The notes under the pieces: model-generated
Database searches by the model: none
The model's input: only the letters and a program-made list of their open reading frames with translations
Told to the model about the DNA's origin: nothing
NCBI RefSeq assembly: GCF_004296935.1
Contig: NZ_SCVH01000166.1
Location: 62,001 to 126,000 of the forward strand
DNA from: Reyranella sp.
GTDB lineage: Bacteria > Pseudomonadota > Alphaproteobacteria > Reyranellales > Reyranellaceae
Length of the DNA stretch: 64,000 nucleotides
Direction: 5' to 3'
Position numbers and translations under genes: made by a program
In this document: one piece after another, positions 1 to 10,724 of the stretch
How the letters are laid out: every line of letters begins with the position of its first letter
Numbering within the stretch: position 1 is the first letter of the stretch

Positions 1-1133
1 ATGCGTACCGGACAGACGCTCTCGCAGCGGCCGCAGAAGGTCGAGGCATTGGGCAGGTTGCCGGCTTCCTCGACGCCGATCAGCTGCGGCGTCAACACCG
101 CGCCCAGCGGTCCGGGATAGACCCAGCCGTAGGCGTGTCCGCCAATCGCACCGTAGACCGGGCAATGGTTCATGCAGGCGCCGCAGCGGATGCAGCGCAG
201 GATGTCCTGCATTTCGGTGCCGAGCACGGCCGAGCGGCCGTTGTCGAGGATGACGACGTGATAGTGCTCCGGCCCGTCGAGATCCTCGGGCCGTTTCGGC
301 CCGGTGTTGAGCGTGGTGTAGGCCGAGGATTCCTGGCCCGTCGCCGAGCGTGCGAGGACGCGCAGCAGGACGGCGGCGTCCTCCAGCGTCGGGATCACCT
401 TCTCGATGCTGGCCAGCACGATGTGCATCCGGGGCAGTGTGTTGGAGAGATCGGCATTACCCTCGTTGGTGATGAGCATGGAGGAGCCGGTCTCGGCGAC
501 CAGGAAATTGGCGCCGGTGAGGCCGACGTCGGCATCGAGGAACTTCTGGCGCAACACATAGCGCGCCTCGGCGACGAGGTCGTTGCGCTCGGTCAGGCGT
601 TTGGTGAAGCCGAGCTTGGCATGATGCTCGAGAAACGTGTCGGCCACCTGGTCCTTGGTGAGATGGACCGCGGGCGCGATGATGTGGCTGGGCGGCTCGT
701 GGCGGAGCTGGATGATGTATTCGCCGAGGTCCGTCTCGATCGGCGCGATGCCGATCGCCTCGAGATGCTCGTTGAGGGCGATCTCCTCGGCCACCATCGA
801 TTTCGACTTGGCGACGGTCCTGGCACCCATGCTCTGGCACAGCTCGCCGATGATGCGCCGTGCGTCGGCGGCGGTCGGCGCCCAATGTACGTGACCGCCC
901 AGCGCCAGAACCTTGCGCTCGAACTCCTCGAGATAGAAATCGAGGTTGGCCAGGGCATGGTTCTTGATGTCGCGCGCGCGATCGCGCAGCGCCTCGAACT
1001 CGGGCAGGCGCTCTGCCGCCTGGCGGCGGCGCTCGGAGAACCCGACCTTCAGCTTGGCCAGCGAATCCTGCAGATTGGGATCGGCCAGGGCATGGTCGAC
1101 ATTGTCGTTGAAGTCGCGAGCGGTGGATTCCAT
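1..1133 (-). CDS. lutB: Lactate utilization iron-sulfur protein LutB (3' end cut by window edge)
   Basis: Probable subunit of the LutABC complex, which oxidises L-lactate to pyruvate and passes electrons through iron-sulfur clusters in the cytoplasm. The reading frame begins at an ATG that overlaps the stop of lutA by one base (TGATG), and it stays open to the window start, giving 377 codons. Near the visible C-terminal end are two ferredoxin-type cysteine clusters, CIRCGACMNHCP and CGRCESVCP, as expected for LutB/LldF. The central sequence is typical of the LutB N-terminal domain (for example SMGARTVAKSKSMVAEE). lutC is not visible and may lie beyond the edge. The family call is firm; only the extreme C-terminus is missing. 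Confidence 0.93.
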   Translation of the reverse strand, partial: MESTARDFNDNVDHALADPNLQDSLAKLKVGFSERRRQAAERLPEFEALRDRARDIKNHALANLDFYLEEFERKVLALGGHVHWAPTAADARRIIGELCQSMGARTVAKSKSMVAEEIALNEHLEAIGIAPIETDLGEYIIQLRHEPPSHIIAPAVHLTKDQVADTFLEHHAKLGFTKRLTERNDLVAEARYVLRQKFLDADVGLTGANFLVAETGSSMLITNEGNADLSNTLPRMHIVLASIEKVIPTLEDAAVLLRVLARSATGQESSAYTTLNTGPKRPEDLDGPEHYHVVILDNGRSAVLGTEMQDILRCIRCGACMNHCPVYGAIGGHAYGWVYPGPLGAVLTPQLIGVEEAGNLPNASTFCGRCESVCPVR

Positions 1134-1933
1134 CAGCCGGGCTCGCCGCGCTCGGGTTCCCCGATCGCCGGAAGATCGCCCATGCCCGCCAGCACTTCGG
1201 CAACGTGGCGGACGCGCACCGGGCTGCCCTCGCGCTGCAGCTTGCCCGCCATGTTCATCAGGCAGCCGAGGTCGCCGGCCAGCAGGGTGCCGGCGCCGGA
1301 AGCGGCAATATCGGCCGACTTTTCGCCAACCATGGCATTCGATATTTCAGGATATTTCACGCAGAAAGTGCCGCCGAAACCGCAGCATACCTCGGGCGTT
1401 TTCATCTCGCGGACCGCGAGGCCCTGGACGGTTCCAAGCAGCCGGCGCGGCTGGTCCTTGACCCCGAGTTCGCGCAGGCCGGAGCAGGAATCGTGATAGG
1501 TGACGGTGCCGTCATAACGCGCCGCAACCGTCTCGACCCCCAGCACGTCGACCAGGAATGCCATCAACTCGTAACTGCGCCCGGCGAGGCTCTCGGCTCG
1601 TGCTTTCATCGCCGGATCGTCTTCGAACAGGCCGGGATAGTGGTGACTCAGCATTCCGCCGCAGGAGCCGGACGGCGCCACGACGGCGTCGTAGCCTTCG
1701 AAGGCGGCGATGACCTGGACCGCGATCGCCCGCGTCGTAGCGCGGTCGCCGCTATTGTAGGCCGGCTGGCCGCAGCAGACTTGCAGGGGCGGCACCTCGA
1801 CCGTACAGCCCGCGTCCTCGAGCAGTTTGACCGCGGCGAAGCCGACCGAAGGCCGGAACAGATCGACGAGGCAGGTGACGAAAAGCCCGACGCGGCGCGG
1901 GCGAGGATTTGGACCGGACGGTGACTTTGACAC
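1133..1933 (-). CDS. lutA: Lactate utilization protein LutA (CCG-domain protein)
   Basis: Cytoplasmic (Fe-S)-binding subunit of the LutABC lactate oxidation complex. The 266-residue product carries the two cysteine-rich CCG repeats of the family: CCGQPAYNSGD with PSGSCGGM in the first half, and CCGFGGTFCVKYPEIS in the second. An in-frame ATG exists much further upstream, but it would run through the katG promoter and add about 87 residues with no family match. I therefore chose the GTG just before SKSPSGPNPRPRRVGLF, which gives the usual LutA length; no strong Shine-Dalgarno marks it. Translation is coupled to lutB through TGATG. It is divergent from katG. Confidence 0.88.
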   Translation of the reverse strand: MSKSPSGPNPRPRRVGLFVTCLVDLFRPSVGFAAVKLLEDAGCTVEVPPLQVCCGQPAYNSGDRATTRAIAVQVIAAFEGYDAVVAPSGSCGGMLSHHYPGLFEDDPAMKARAESLAGRSYELMAFLVDVLGVETVAARYDGTVTYHDSCSGLRELGVKDQPRRLLGTVQGLAVREMKTPEVCCGFGGTFCVKYPEISNAMVGEKSADIAASGAGTLLAGDLGCLMNMAGKLQREGSPVRVRHVAEVLAGMGDLPAIGEPERGEPG

Positions 1934-1976
1934 GGTGGCCAAGATGGCAGTCGCGAAAATAGGGTGCAACGGCCCC

Positions 1977-4244
<2,268 letters not shown>

Positions 4245-4258
4245 TCCCGGGGGGAAAG

Positions 4259-4283
4259 GCCTCCCGCGCCAGCGCCGGGAGGC
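4259..4283. terminator. Hairpin between convergent katG and mltA
   Basis: An 8-bp perfect stem (GCCTCCCG / CGGGAGGC) with a 9-base loop fills most of the 40-base gap between the convergent katG and mltA stops. On the minus strand a short CTTT follows the hairpin; on the plus strand there is no T-run. It is a plausible two-way terminator, but a weak intrinsic one. Confidence 0.42.
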
Positions 4284-4284
4284 G

Positions 4285-5388
4285 TCAGCCCTTGTTGGGC
4301 ACCAGCACGATGGCCCGGCCGCCACTGTTCATGCGGCCGGCCCAGTCGGCGGCCTGCGGGCCGTTGCCGAAGAATACGTCGCCGCGTGCCGGCCCCTTGA
4401 TGGCGGCGCCGGCGTCCTGGGCGACCATCAGGCGACGGTAGGGCTCGGTGGCACCCGGCTTGCGCGCCAAAGGCCGCACGGTGTCGATCCAGACCGGCGT
4501 GCCGAAGGGCGTGAGGGTCGTATCGACCGCGAGGCTGCGCTGCGCGGTGAGGGGCACGCCCTCGGCGCCGGCGGCGGTCTGGCTTCTTGTGTCCTTGAAG
4601 AAGATATAGCGCTCGTTCTTGCGCATCACGTCGCGTGCCTGCTGCGGATTGCGTCTCAGCCAGTCGCGGATCGCGGGCCACGTGACGTCGTCCTTCTTCA
4701 TCACGCCCATCTCGAGCAGCACATTGCCGATGGCCGTGTAGGGACGGTTGTTGGAGCCGTCGAAACCGAGGGTCATCGTGCCGCCTTCGGCGAGGTGGAT
4801 CTTGCCGCTGCCCTGGACCTGGACCTCGAACAGTCCGACCGGATCCTGCACGTAGGCGATCTCGAGGCCCTTGCCCTTCAGTGCGCCCTGCTCGATCTCG
4901 GCACGCGTATAGTAGGGCTTGTCGGTGAGATCGGGTGGCCGGCGATAGACCGGCACGGTGGACAGGCGTGACGGCGCCTTGCTGCCCCGCATCTCGGGTT
5001 CGAAGTAGCCGGTGAACTTGGCCGTCGCCTGGACCAGGAGCGGCCGGAAATTCTGCTCGAAGAACAGCCGGGCGGCGCGGTTGTCGCCGGCCTTGATCGT
5101 GGCACCGGCATCGCAGATGCGCTTCCATTCGGCGGGGGTGACGGTCTTTTCACCGCCATCGGTGACGATCCTGGTCTCCGGCCCGGTCGTCAGCTTGGGG
5201 CAGGAGCGGCGAAAGGTGGCGAGCGCTTCGCTGTGTTTATCCTCGGCCCAGCCGGCGATCTCGTTGAACGAGATCGGCGCCATCGCTACCCGCTTCTCGG
5301 GCGTAGTCGTCCCGCCGTCGGCACACGCAGACAGGAGGCCGGCGACGGCAAGCCATGCCGCGCCACCGGACAGGACAGCCCAGCGCAT
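4285..5388 (-). CDS. mltA: Membrane-bound lytic murein transglycosylase A
   Basis: Outer-membrane-anchored enzyme that cleaves peptidoglycan glycan strands to 1,6-anhydromuropeptides. The 367-residue product starts with a lipoprotein signal: hydrophobic core, then the lipobox LLSAC near residue 21. MltA-domain sequence follows (TGYFEPEMRGS, GLFEVQVQGSGKIHL). The C-terminal 3D domain contains VAQDAGAAIKGPARGDVFFG, with the catalytic aspartate in the Asp-Ala-Gly stretch. It lies 17 bases downstream of the Tim44-like gene, an adjacency common in alphaproteobacteria. The frame and both domains are intact. Confidence 0.95.
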   Translation of the reverse strand: MRWAVLSGGAAWLAVAGLLSACADGGTTTPEKRVAMAPISFNEIAGWAEDKHSEALATFRRSCPKLTTGPETRIVTDGGEKTVTPAEWKRICDAGATIKAGDNRAARLFFEQNFRPLLVQATAKFTGYFEPEMRGSKAPSRLSTVPVYRRPPDLTDKPYYTRAEIEQGALKGKGLEIAYVQDPVGLFEVQVQGSGKIHLAEGGTMTLGFDGSNNRPYTAIGNVLLEMGVMKKDDVTWPAIRDWLRRNPQQARDVMRKNERYIFFKDTRSQTAAGAEGVPLTAQRSLAVDTTLTPFGTPVWIDTVRPLARKPGATEPYRRLMVAQDAGAAIKGPARGDVFFGNGPQAADWAGRMNSGGRAIVLVPNKG

Positions 5389-5405
5389 ATTCGGAAAAGC
5401 CTCCC

Positions 5406-6137
5406 TCAGCCTTCGCTTTCAGTCTTTGTCAGCAGCCAGTTGGGATCGCTGGACTTGGTATCGCGACGGAATGTCCAGAGATCGACAACCTTCTGCACTT
5501 CATTCGGGTTGCCATCGGCGATCTGGCCATCGGCATTGCGCACCACGTTGATCTGCTCGCTGACGAAGCGCACGGTGACCGACGCCACGGTGCCCTGCAG
5601 CTCGGCTGCGGCAATGTCGGAGGCTTCGAAACCGATCAGAGTTGTCTCGGCCTTTTCCCCGCGCTCGCGGCGGGTGCGGATCGCCGCCTCGAAGCTGGTG
5701 AAGGTCGGGCCGTCGAGCAGCGGACGCAGCGTCGCGACATCGTCCTTGGCGAAAGCCTCGACAATGGCCGTGAAGGCGGCGCGGGCGCCGGTGGTGAAGC
5801 CCATGGGATCGAAGCTGGGATCGGCGGCGCGGATGGCAGCGACCGCGGCGGCGGCGGTCGGCATGACGGTGGCACGAATCCCGCCCGGTCCGGTCACTGC
5901 GGACGAGGGCCGCGGTGGCGGCGCATTGGCAGTCGGCAATGGCACGACATTGTCGGGTCGCGCGGAAGTCCCGGCGGGCGCATCCCCGACGCGCGGCGCC
6001 GGAGGGGGCGGCGGTGCCAGTGGATCGCGCGCCGGCGGGCGCTCGTTGCCCGTGCGCTTGCCGAGAACGGAACGCAGTCGCAGGATCAGGAAGACCGCGA
6101 CCAGTCCGATGAGAATGATGTCGTAGTTGTTACCCAC
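5406..6137 (-). CDS. Tim44/TimA-family membrane-associated protein
   Basis: Encodes 243 residues: one N-terminal hydrophobic segment (about residues 7-20, IILIGLVAVFLILRL), a proline-rich linker (about 30-75), and a C-terminal Tim44-like domain from about residue 105 (AFAKDDVATLRPLLDGPTFTSFEAAI, then FVSEQINVVRNADG and VDLWTFRRD). Bacterial homologues of the mitochondrial import factor Tim44 are inner-membrane proteins of uncertain function. The gene probably forms a two-gene unit with mltA, suggesting an envelope role. Domain assignment is good; molecular function is not established. Confidence 0.85.
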   Translation of the reverse strand: MGNNYDIILIGLVAVFLILRLRSVLGKRTGNERPPARDPLAPPPPPAPRVGDAPAGTSARPDNVVPLPTANAPPPRPSSAVTGPGGIRATVMPTAAAAVAAIRAADPSFDPMGFTTGARAAFTAIVEAFAKDDVATLRPLLDGPTFTSFEAAIRTRRERGEKAETTLIGFEASDIAAAELQGTVASVTVRFVSEQINVVRNADGQIADGNPNEVQKVVDLWTFRRDTKSSDPNWLLTKTESEG

Positions 6138-6243
6138 GATGGCGCTCCGCCAACTCGTCTCCAGCTCGCTTCAAATTACATAGGCTCCGAATGCGGAAAG
6201 GGCAAGGCAACCGGCCTCAGGGCCCGGTTTTACGCCGCCCATT

Positions 6244-7596
6244 CTATGTGGCCAGGACCACAATATCGACCAAATCCGCGACGCCACCCACCTGCCGGCC
6301 TGCCCGCCGCTCGCGCACCGCAGGCGGGAGGTAGCCCTGCCGCTCGGCCAGGGCGTAGGTGGCGGCATCGGTGACGGCCCGAGTCTTTTCGTCCTTGTTG
6401 TGCTTCTCCAGTTTCGCCGCGAAATTAACTGCATCGCCGATCACGGTGAACTCCAGCCGTTCGCCGTCGCCGACGGCGCCGAAGACGACGCGGCCGGACG
6501 ACACCGCCATGCCGACCGTGAGCGGTGGCAGGCCGGCGGCCCGGCGCTCGGCGATCCAATGGTCTGCCGCCGCGATGACCGCGTCGGCGGCGCGCAAGGC
6601 GTCGGCGGCGGCCGTCGGCGAGGCCGCCACCGCGCCGAAAGAGGCCAGGATGCCGTCGCCCAGGAACTTGTCGATGCTGCCGCCATTGCTCGCGATCAGC
6701 GGGCAGACCCGGCCTTGATAGTCCTGCAGCACCTTCATCACCTCGTCCGGCTCGAGCTCGGTCGACAGCCGGGTGAAGCCGCGCAGGTCGACGTTCATGA
6801 TGGCGACGTCACGCAATTCACCCTCACCCGCTTTGATCGACATCGCCGCCGTCCGGATGCGGGCGGCGACGCCGGGGTCGAAGAAACGCGACAGGTCACG
6901 CGCCGCGGCCCCTTCGCTGACCGAGCGCACCAGCAGGTGGCGCGCGCGCGCGATGGCGAGTGCCAGTACGGCGGTGGTGAGCAGGATGGCGATGATCTTG
7001 TCGATCTCGGCGCCGACCAGCAGGGCGTTCGAGGTCATGTACTCGATGAAATTATGCGTCCGGTTGGGCGGGCCGCCGCGCCCCGTGGCGACGTAGTAGG
7101 TGAGCCAGGCCCAGCCGATGGCGGCGCAGACGCCGCTGAACATCACGAGGCGCGCCTCGAAGCGCAGCGCGCGGAGGCCGATGAACAGGAACACGTACAG
7201 AAGCGTCGGTACCTTCAGGTAGAAGGCGGCGGTCTGGGCATACTTCAGATGGAAGCTGAAGATCAGGCCCATCAGCAGCGCCATGTCGATGACGACCGAG
7301 AGGTAGATCATCCAGGTCGGCAGCAGGCGCATGTAGGCGAGCGCCAGTCGGGCAATGCAGATTGCGCCGTAGATCAGCAGCACTTCCCGCTCGATCGAGT
7401 AGTCGTCCTGCACCAGGCCCTCGGCCATGCTGGTGCCTTCGTAGACGCCGATGAGCAGGGTCACGATGACGAGCTGGATCCAGCCGATCAGGATCTCGCT
7501 CTGCTCCTGCTGGCGCCGGATGGTGTCGCGCACGCGTTCCGGAATGTTTTCCGGTCCGCCGCCGTCGAACAACCAGCCGGCGAGGCGCGCGAACAT
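6244..7596 (-). CDS. Membrane-anchored class III adenylate/guanylate cyclase
   Basis: Predicted to make a cyclic nucleotide from ATP or GTP at the inner membrane. The 450-residue protein has about six hydrophobic segments (roughly residues 35-230), then a class III cyclase domain. Both metal-binding aspartates are present (NVDLRGFT and KFLGDGILASFG), as is the IGDAVNFAAKLE stretch; there the usual transition-state Arg is Lys, so activity may be altered. I start at the ATG overlapping the methyltransferase stop (TGATG). The longer open frame upstream is low-complexity Arg/Ala shadow. It is the last gene of a three-gene overlapping operon. Whether the product is cAMP or cGMP cannot be told. Confidence 0.9.
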   Translation of the reverse strand: MFARLAGWLFDGGGPENIPERVRDTIRRQQEQSEILIGWIQLVIVTLLIGVYEGTSMAEGLVQDDYSIEREVLLIYGAICIARLALAYMRLLPTWMIYLSVVIDMALLMGLIFSFHLKYAQTAAFYLKVPTLLYVFLFIGLRALRFEARLVMFSGVCAAIGWAWLTYYVATGRGGPPNRTHNFIEYMTSNALLVGAEIDKIIAILLTTAVLALAIARARHLLVRSVSEGAAARDLSRFFDPGVAARIRTAAMSIKAGEGELRDVAIMNVDLRGFTRLSTELEPDEVMKVLQDYQGRVCPLIASNGGSIDKFLGDGILASFGAVAASPTAAADALRAADAVIAAADHWIAERRAAGLPPLTVGMAVSSGRVVFGAVGDGERLEFTVIGDAVNFAAKLEKHNKDEKTRAVTDAATYALAERQGYLPPAVRERRAGRQVGGVADLVDIVVLAT

Positions 7597-8432
7597 CAGA
7601 CTTTCTCGAGCCAGAGACTTGTTGCCATCGACTCGGCCGGCTGCGGCAACCGCGCCACCACCGAGGCGGCCAGCCGGTCGCCCATCCGCCGCGTCGCCCA
7701 GACGCTGGAGAACAGCGGCCGCCACGCACCGGTCGCCAGCAGCGGCACCACGCCCTGCTGTTCGTTGTAGTTCCGCCAGCCCCAAATCGGCGGATAGTCG
7801 AACGGCAGGAAGATGTCGTGAATATGCACGAGGGCACCGGCCGGCAGACGCGGCAGGACACGATTGAGCAGAATATCGACGTCGCTGCCGGGCATCAGGA
7901 TGTGGCTTGAATCGATGAACAGCACGTCGCCGGCGCGCAACCCGTCGAACAGGCCGGCCGGGGCGGCCTGCAGGGTCGAGGGCACGACGCGCACGCCAGG
8001 CAGGCCGGCGACGTCGGCGCGCGGCATCGGATCGACGGCGACGATCTCGCCGACACCGCACTCGGCCCGCGCCAGGATGCGGGTCGAATGGCCCGAGCCG
8101 ACCTCGATGATGCGCTGCGGCTTGCGCTCGCGAACCAGGGCGTAGGCGACAGCAGCGTCGAGCGAGGGAAACCAGGCTTGCCCGAGCAGGCTCTTCAGCC
8201 CTTCGAGCCCGGCGGCGTGGCTGTCGACCGCATCGATCATCGCGGCAAAGGCTCCGGCGTGCCGTTCGAACAGCTGCTCGATCGCCGGATAGGGCGGCTG
8301 GGTGCCTGGCGGCGGCAGCAACGGTGCGTAGCGATGCGGGATGAACCAGCCGCGCGGCGCCAGGCCCAGTACGGTCGGCAGTCCCAGCGCCAACCGCCGC
8401 CAGCGTCCGCGCAGGCTGAGCGAGCGGGTCAC
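7596..8432 (-). CDS. Class I SAM-dependent methyltransferase
   Basis: A 278-residue protein with a Rossmann-type methyltransferase core. Motif I is IIEVGSGHSTRILARA (about residue 107), and VLFIDSSHIL is the acidic strand 4. The segment ALVHIHDIFLPFDYPP follows, as in small-molecule or sugar methyltransferases of the methyltransferase-24-like type. No signal peptide is evident; the basic N-terminus may lie at the membrane. Its start overlaps the MBL-hydrolase stop by 4 bases, and its stop overlaps the cyclase start, so the three are translationally coupled. The substrate is unknown. Confidence 0.85.
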   Translation of the reverse strand: MTRSLSLRGRWRRLALGLPTVLGLAPRGWFIPHRYAPLLPPPGTQPPYPAIEQLFERHAGAFAAMIDAVDSHAAGLEGLKSLLGQAWFPSLDAAVAYALVRERKPQRIIEVGSGHSTRILARAECGVGEIVAVDPMPRADVAGLPGVRVVPSTLQAAPAGLFDGLRAGDVLFIDSSHILMPGSDVDILLNRVLPRLPAGALVHIHDIFLPFDYPPIWGWRNYNEQQGVVPLLATGAWRPLFSSVWATRRMGDRLAASVVARLPQPAESMATSLWLEKV

Positions 8433-9280
8433 GGGGTGAGCGTCAGCCCTTCGTGGGCGACGATCGCGCGCGGCAGGCCGCCCGGCACTGTGCCGGGGCG
8501 GGCGGCTGCCGCCTCGCGCGCCACGCCGTCCATGAAGGCGTCGTCATGGCTGGGATCGTGATGGAAGATCGCAAGCGTGCCGACGCCGGCCGCGTCGGCG
8601 ATCCGCACGCCCTCCTGCCAGGTCGAATGGCCCCAGCCGCGATAGCGCGGGTATTCGGCGTCGGTGTAGCTCGAGTCGTAGATCATCACGTCGGCGCCGC
8701 GGCAGAGCTCGACGATCGTCTGGTCTCGCCTGCCCTCGTGGTGCTCGGTGTCGGTGATGTAGCAGATCGACTTGCCGCCGTGTTCGACGCGGTAGCCGGT
8801 GGCGCCATTGGGATGGTTGAGCGGCGCCGTGCGCATGCTCACGGCCTCGCCGCACGACAGCGTCTGACCGCTCTTGAACTCCCGGAACGCGACGGACGCC
8901 TGGAAGACTTCCAGCGACACCGGATAGAGCGGCGCCTGCATCAGGTGGCCGACCACTTTCTTCAGCGTGTAGGGCGCCTCCAGATGACCGGCCCACATGC
9001 GCACCGAATTGCGCCTTTCGAACAGCGGCTCGAAGAAAGTGAGACCCGAGATGTGATCAAGATGGGTGTGCGTGAAGTAGATGTCGATGTCGAGTGGGGC
9101 CTGCCGGGCGAGTTCAAGGCCGAGCGTCCGGATGCCCGTGCCGGCATCGAAAATCAGCCGGCGGCCGCCGGCAGTCACTTCCAGGCACGAGGTGTTGCCG
9201 CCATAGCGCGTGTACTCGGCGCCCGAGCAGGAAATGGAGCCGCGCACGCCCCAGAATCGGACTTTCAGACTGTCGACCAA
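8429..9280 (-). CDS. MBL-fold metallo-hydrolase
   Basis: A 283-residue metallo-beta-lactamase-fold hydrolase. The zinc motif THTHLDHISGL (about residues 71-81) and downstream ligands (LNHPNG, YITDTEHHEG, FHHDPSHDD) are intact. The N-terminal WGVRGSISCSG resembles the PhnP / cyclic-phosphodiesterase-like branch. It heads an overlapping operon with a methyltransferase and a nucleotide cyclase, so a phosphodiesterase role is attractive, but this is inference from position only. The gene is divergent from hspQ. Confidence 0.85.
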   Translation of the reverse strand: MVDSLKVRFWGVRGSISCSGAEYTRYGGNTSCLEVTAGGRRLIFDAGTGIRTLGLELARQAPLDIDIYFTHTHLDHISGLTFFEPLFERRNSVRMWAGHLEAPYTLKKVVGHLMQAPLYPVSLEVFQASVAFREFKSGQTLSCGEAVSMRTAPLNHPNGATGYRVEHGGKSICYITDTEHHEGRRDQTIVELCRGADVMIYDSSYTDAEYPRYRGWGHSTWQEGVRIADAAGVGTLAIFHHDPSHDDAFMDGVAREAAAARPGTVPGGLPRAIVAHEGLTLTP

Positions 9281-9449
9281 GGACCCAGTACCCCCTGTTC
9301 CTCTCCGGCCGCAGAGTCCACGGGCGGGTGCCTCGCGTCAACCGAGGCGGCCGCCGCCGGAAAGCCGGCCCTATTCTTGCAGGGCGATCCAAAGGCCGGC
9401 GGCTCACGTATTGTTGCACGGGGCCGGTGAAATCGGCGATCCGACCGCG

Positions 9450-9477
9450 TTGCCTGCGGCCTTGTTCGAGGTAATAC
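9450..9477 (+). promoter_or_regulatory. Putative hspQ promoter (leaderless configuration)
   Basis: TTGCCT (9450-9455) and TAATAC (9472-9477) are separated by 16 bases, a good housekeeping-type -35/-10 pair. Transcription would begin about 7 bases later, at or next to the hspQ ATG (9485). The only purine-rich stretch, GAGG at 9468-9471, is 13 bases from the ATG, too far for a normal ribosome-binding site. Confidence 0.5.
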
Positions 9478-9484
9478 TTGCGCC

Positions 9485-9856
9485 ATGGAAATCGACAATC
9501 ACGCTTCCGTCCCGGCGATCGTCGAACCGCCGACGCGCACCGCGAAGTTCGCCATCGGCCAGGTGGTGAAGCACCGTGTCTATCCGTTCCGCGGCGTCAT
9601 CTTCGACGTCGACCCGGTGTTCGCCAACACCGAGGAGTGGCTGGCGTCGATTCCGGCGGAGGTTCGCCCGCGCCGCGACCAGCCCTTCTATCACCTGTTG
9701 GCCGAGAATTCGCAGACGACCTATGTCGCCTACGTCTCGGAACAGAACCTGCTGCCCGACGAAACCGGCAAGCCGGTGTCGCATCCGCAGGTTCCGCATT
9801 TCTTCAAGGAACTGAAGCGCGGCCTCTACGTCTCGCGCGATCGCGCGCTGCACTGA
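9485..9856 (+). CDS. hspQ: Heat shock protein HspQ
   Basis: The 123-residue protein matches the HspQ/YccV hemimethylated-DNA-binding family. The core runs from FAIGQVVKHRVYPFRGVIFD (about residue 23), with PFYHLLAEN and TTYVAYVSEQNLLPD further on. In E. coli HspQ acts as a specificity factor for Lon protease and influences DnaA stability. The N-terminus is about 20 residues longer than the E. coli protein, but no other start codon lies near the conserved core. It is a single-gene unit, divergent from the MBL hydrolase and convergent with the binding-protein gene downstream. Confidence 0.93.
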   Translation: MEIDNHASVPAIVEPPTRTAKFAIGQVVKHRVYPFRGVIFDVDPVFANTEEWLASIPAEVRPRRDQPFYHLLAENSQTTYVAYVSEQNLLPDETGKPVSHPQVPHFFKELKRGLYVSRDRALH

Positions 9857-9878
9857 TCGACCTCCCGTTGGCCGACCT

Positions 9879-10724
9879 CTAGTTGATCGCGAACGGGAAA
9901 TACTTCTCGTTGATCTTCTTGTAGGTCCCGTCGCTCATCATCTCGCCCAGCGCCTTGTTGAAGGCGTCGCGCAGCTTCATGTCCTCGCGGCGCACGCCGG
10001 CGGCGACGCCGATGCCCAGGGTCTGGTTGTCCTTGATGTCCTGTCCGACCAGCTCGCAGCACTTGCCCTCGGGCTTCTGGCTCCACAGCCAGAGCTGGAC
10101 CTTGTCTCCGAACACCGCATCGACCTCGTCATTGGTGAGCGCGCGCAAGGCTTCGGCCAGCGTGTTGTAGCGCTTGAGCTGGGCCGAGCGGCGGAAGCTC
10201 TTGTCGGCCCAGTCGGCGTGCGTCGAATCCTTCTGGATGCCGATCCGCTTGTTGCGCAGCAACGAAGGTGGGCCGTCGAACGGCGCCCCCTTCTGCGCGA
10301 TGAAGGCGCCGGGCGAGAGGTAGTAGCGGCGCGACAGGGCCATCCGTTTGCGCCGCTCGCTGGTCACTTCCATCGACGACATGACCATGTCGAATTTCTT
10401 GTCGAGCAGGCCCGGGATGAGCTCATCCCATTTGAAGGCGGTGAACTCGCACTCGGCTTTCATGCGCTGGCAGGCCTCCTGCGCCAGCTCCATCTCGAAG
10501 CCGGCCGGCATGCCCTTGCGGTCGAGATAGTTGAAGGGCGGGAAGGCGGCCTCGGTGGCGACCGTGATCTTGAAGGCGGGCGGCGTGAAGGGCGACTTTG
10601 GTGCGGGCTTGGCCGGCGCCGGCGCCGGCTTGGCTGGTGGCCGCGGCTGCTGCTGGGCGAACGCAGTCCCCGCCATGGCGAGCAGCATCACCAGAAGCGC
10701 CGATGTCCGCAGGGGCAGTCTCAT
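9879..10724 (-). CDS. Amino-acid-type ABC transporter substrate-binding protein
   Basis: Periplasmic solute-binding protein of family 3, 281 residues. A Sec signal peptide covers about residues 1-23 (LLVMLLAMAGTAFAQ). A Pro/Ala/Lys-rich linker follows to about residue 48, then the binding domain: ITVATEAAFPPFNYLD, GFEMELAQEACQR and FDMVMSSMEVTSERR are characteristic of polar amino-acid binders. No permease or ATPase genes are adjacent, so its transporter partners are elsewhere. Its start overlaps the hemW stop by 4 bases, suggesting it is transcribed with hemW. Confidence 0.9.
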   Translation of the reverse strand: MRLPLRTSALLVMLLAMAGTAFAQQQPRPPAKPAPAPAKPAPKSPFTPPAFKITVATEAAFPPFNYLDRKGMPAGFEMELAQEACQRMKAECEFTAFKWDELIPGLLDKKFDMVMSSMEVTSERRKRMALSRRYYLSPGAFIAQKGAPFDGPPSLLRNKRIGIQKDSTHADWADKSFRRSAQLKRYNTLAEALRALTNDEVDAVFGDKVQLWLWSQKPEGKCCELVGQDIKDNQTLGIGVAAGVRREDMKLRDAFNKALGEMMSDGTYKKINEKYFPFAIN

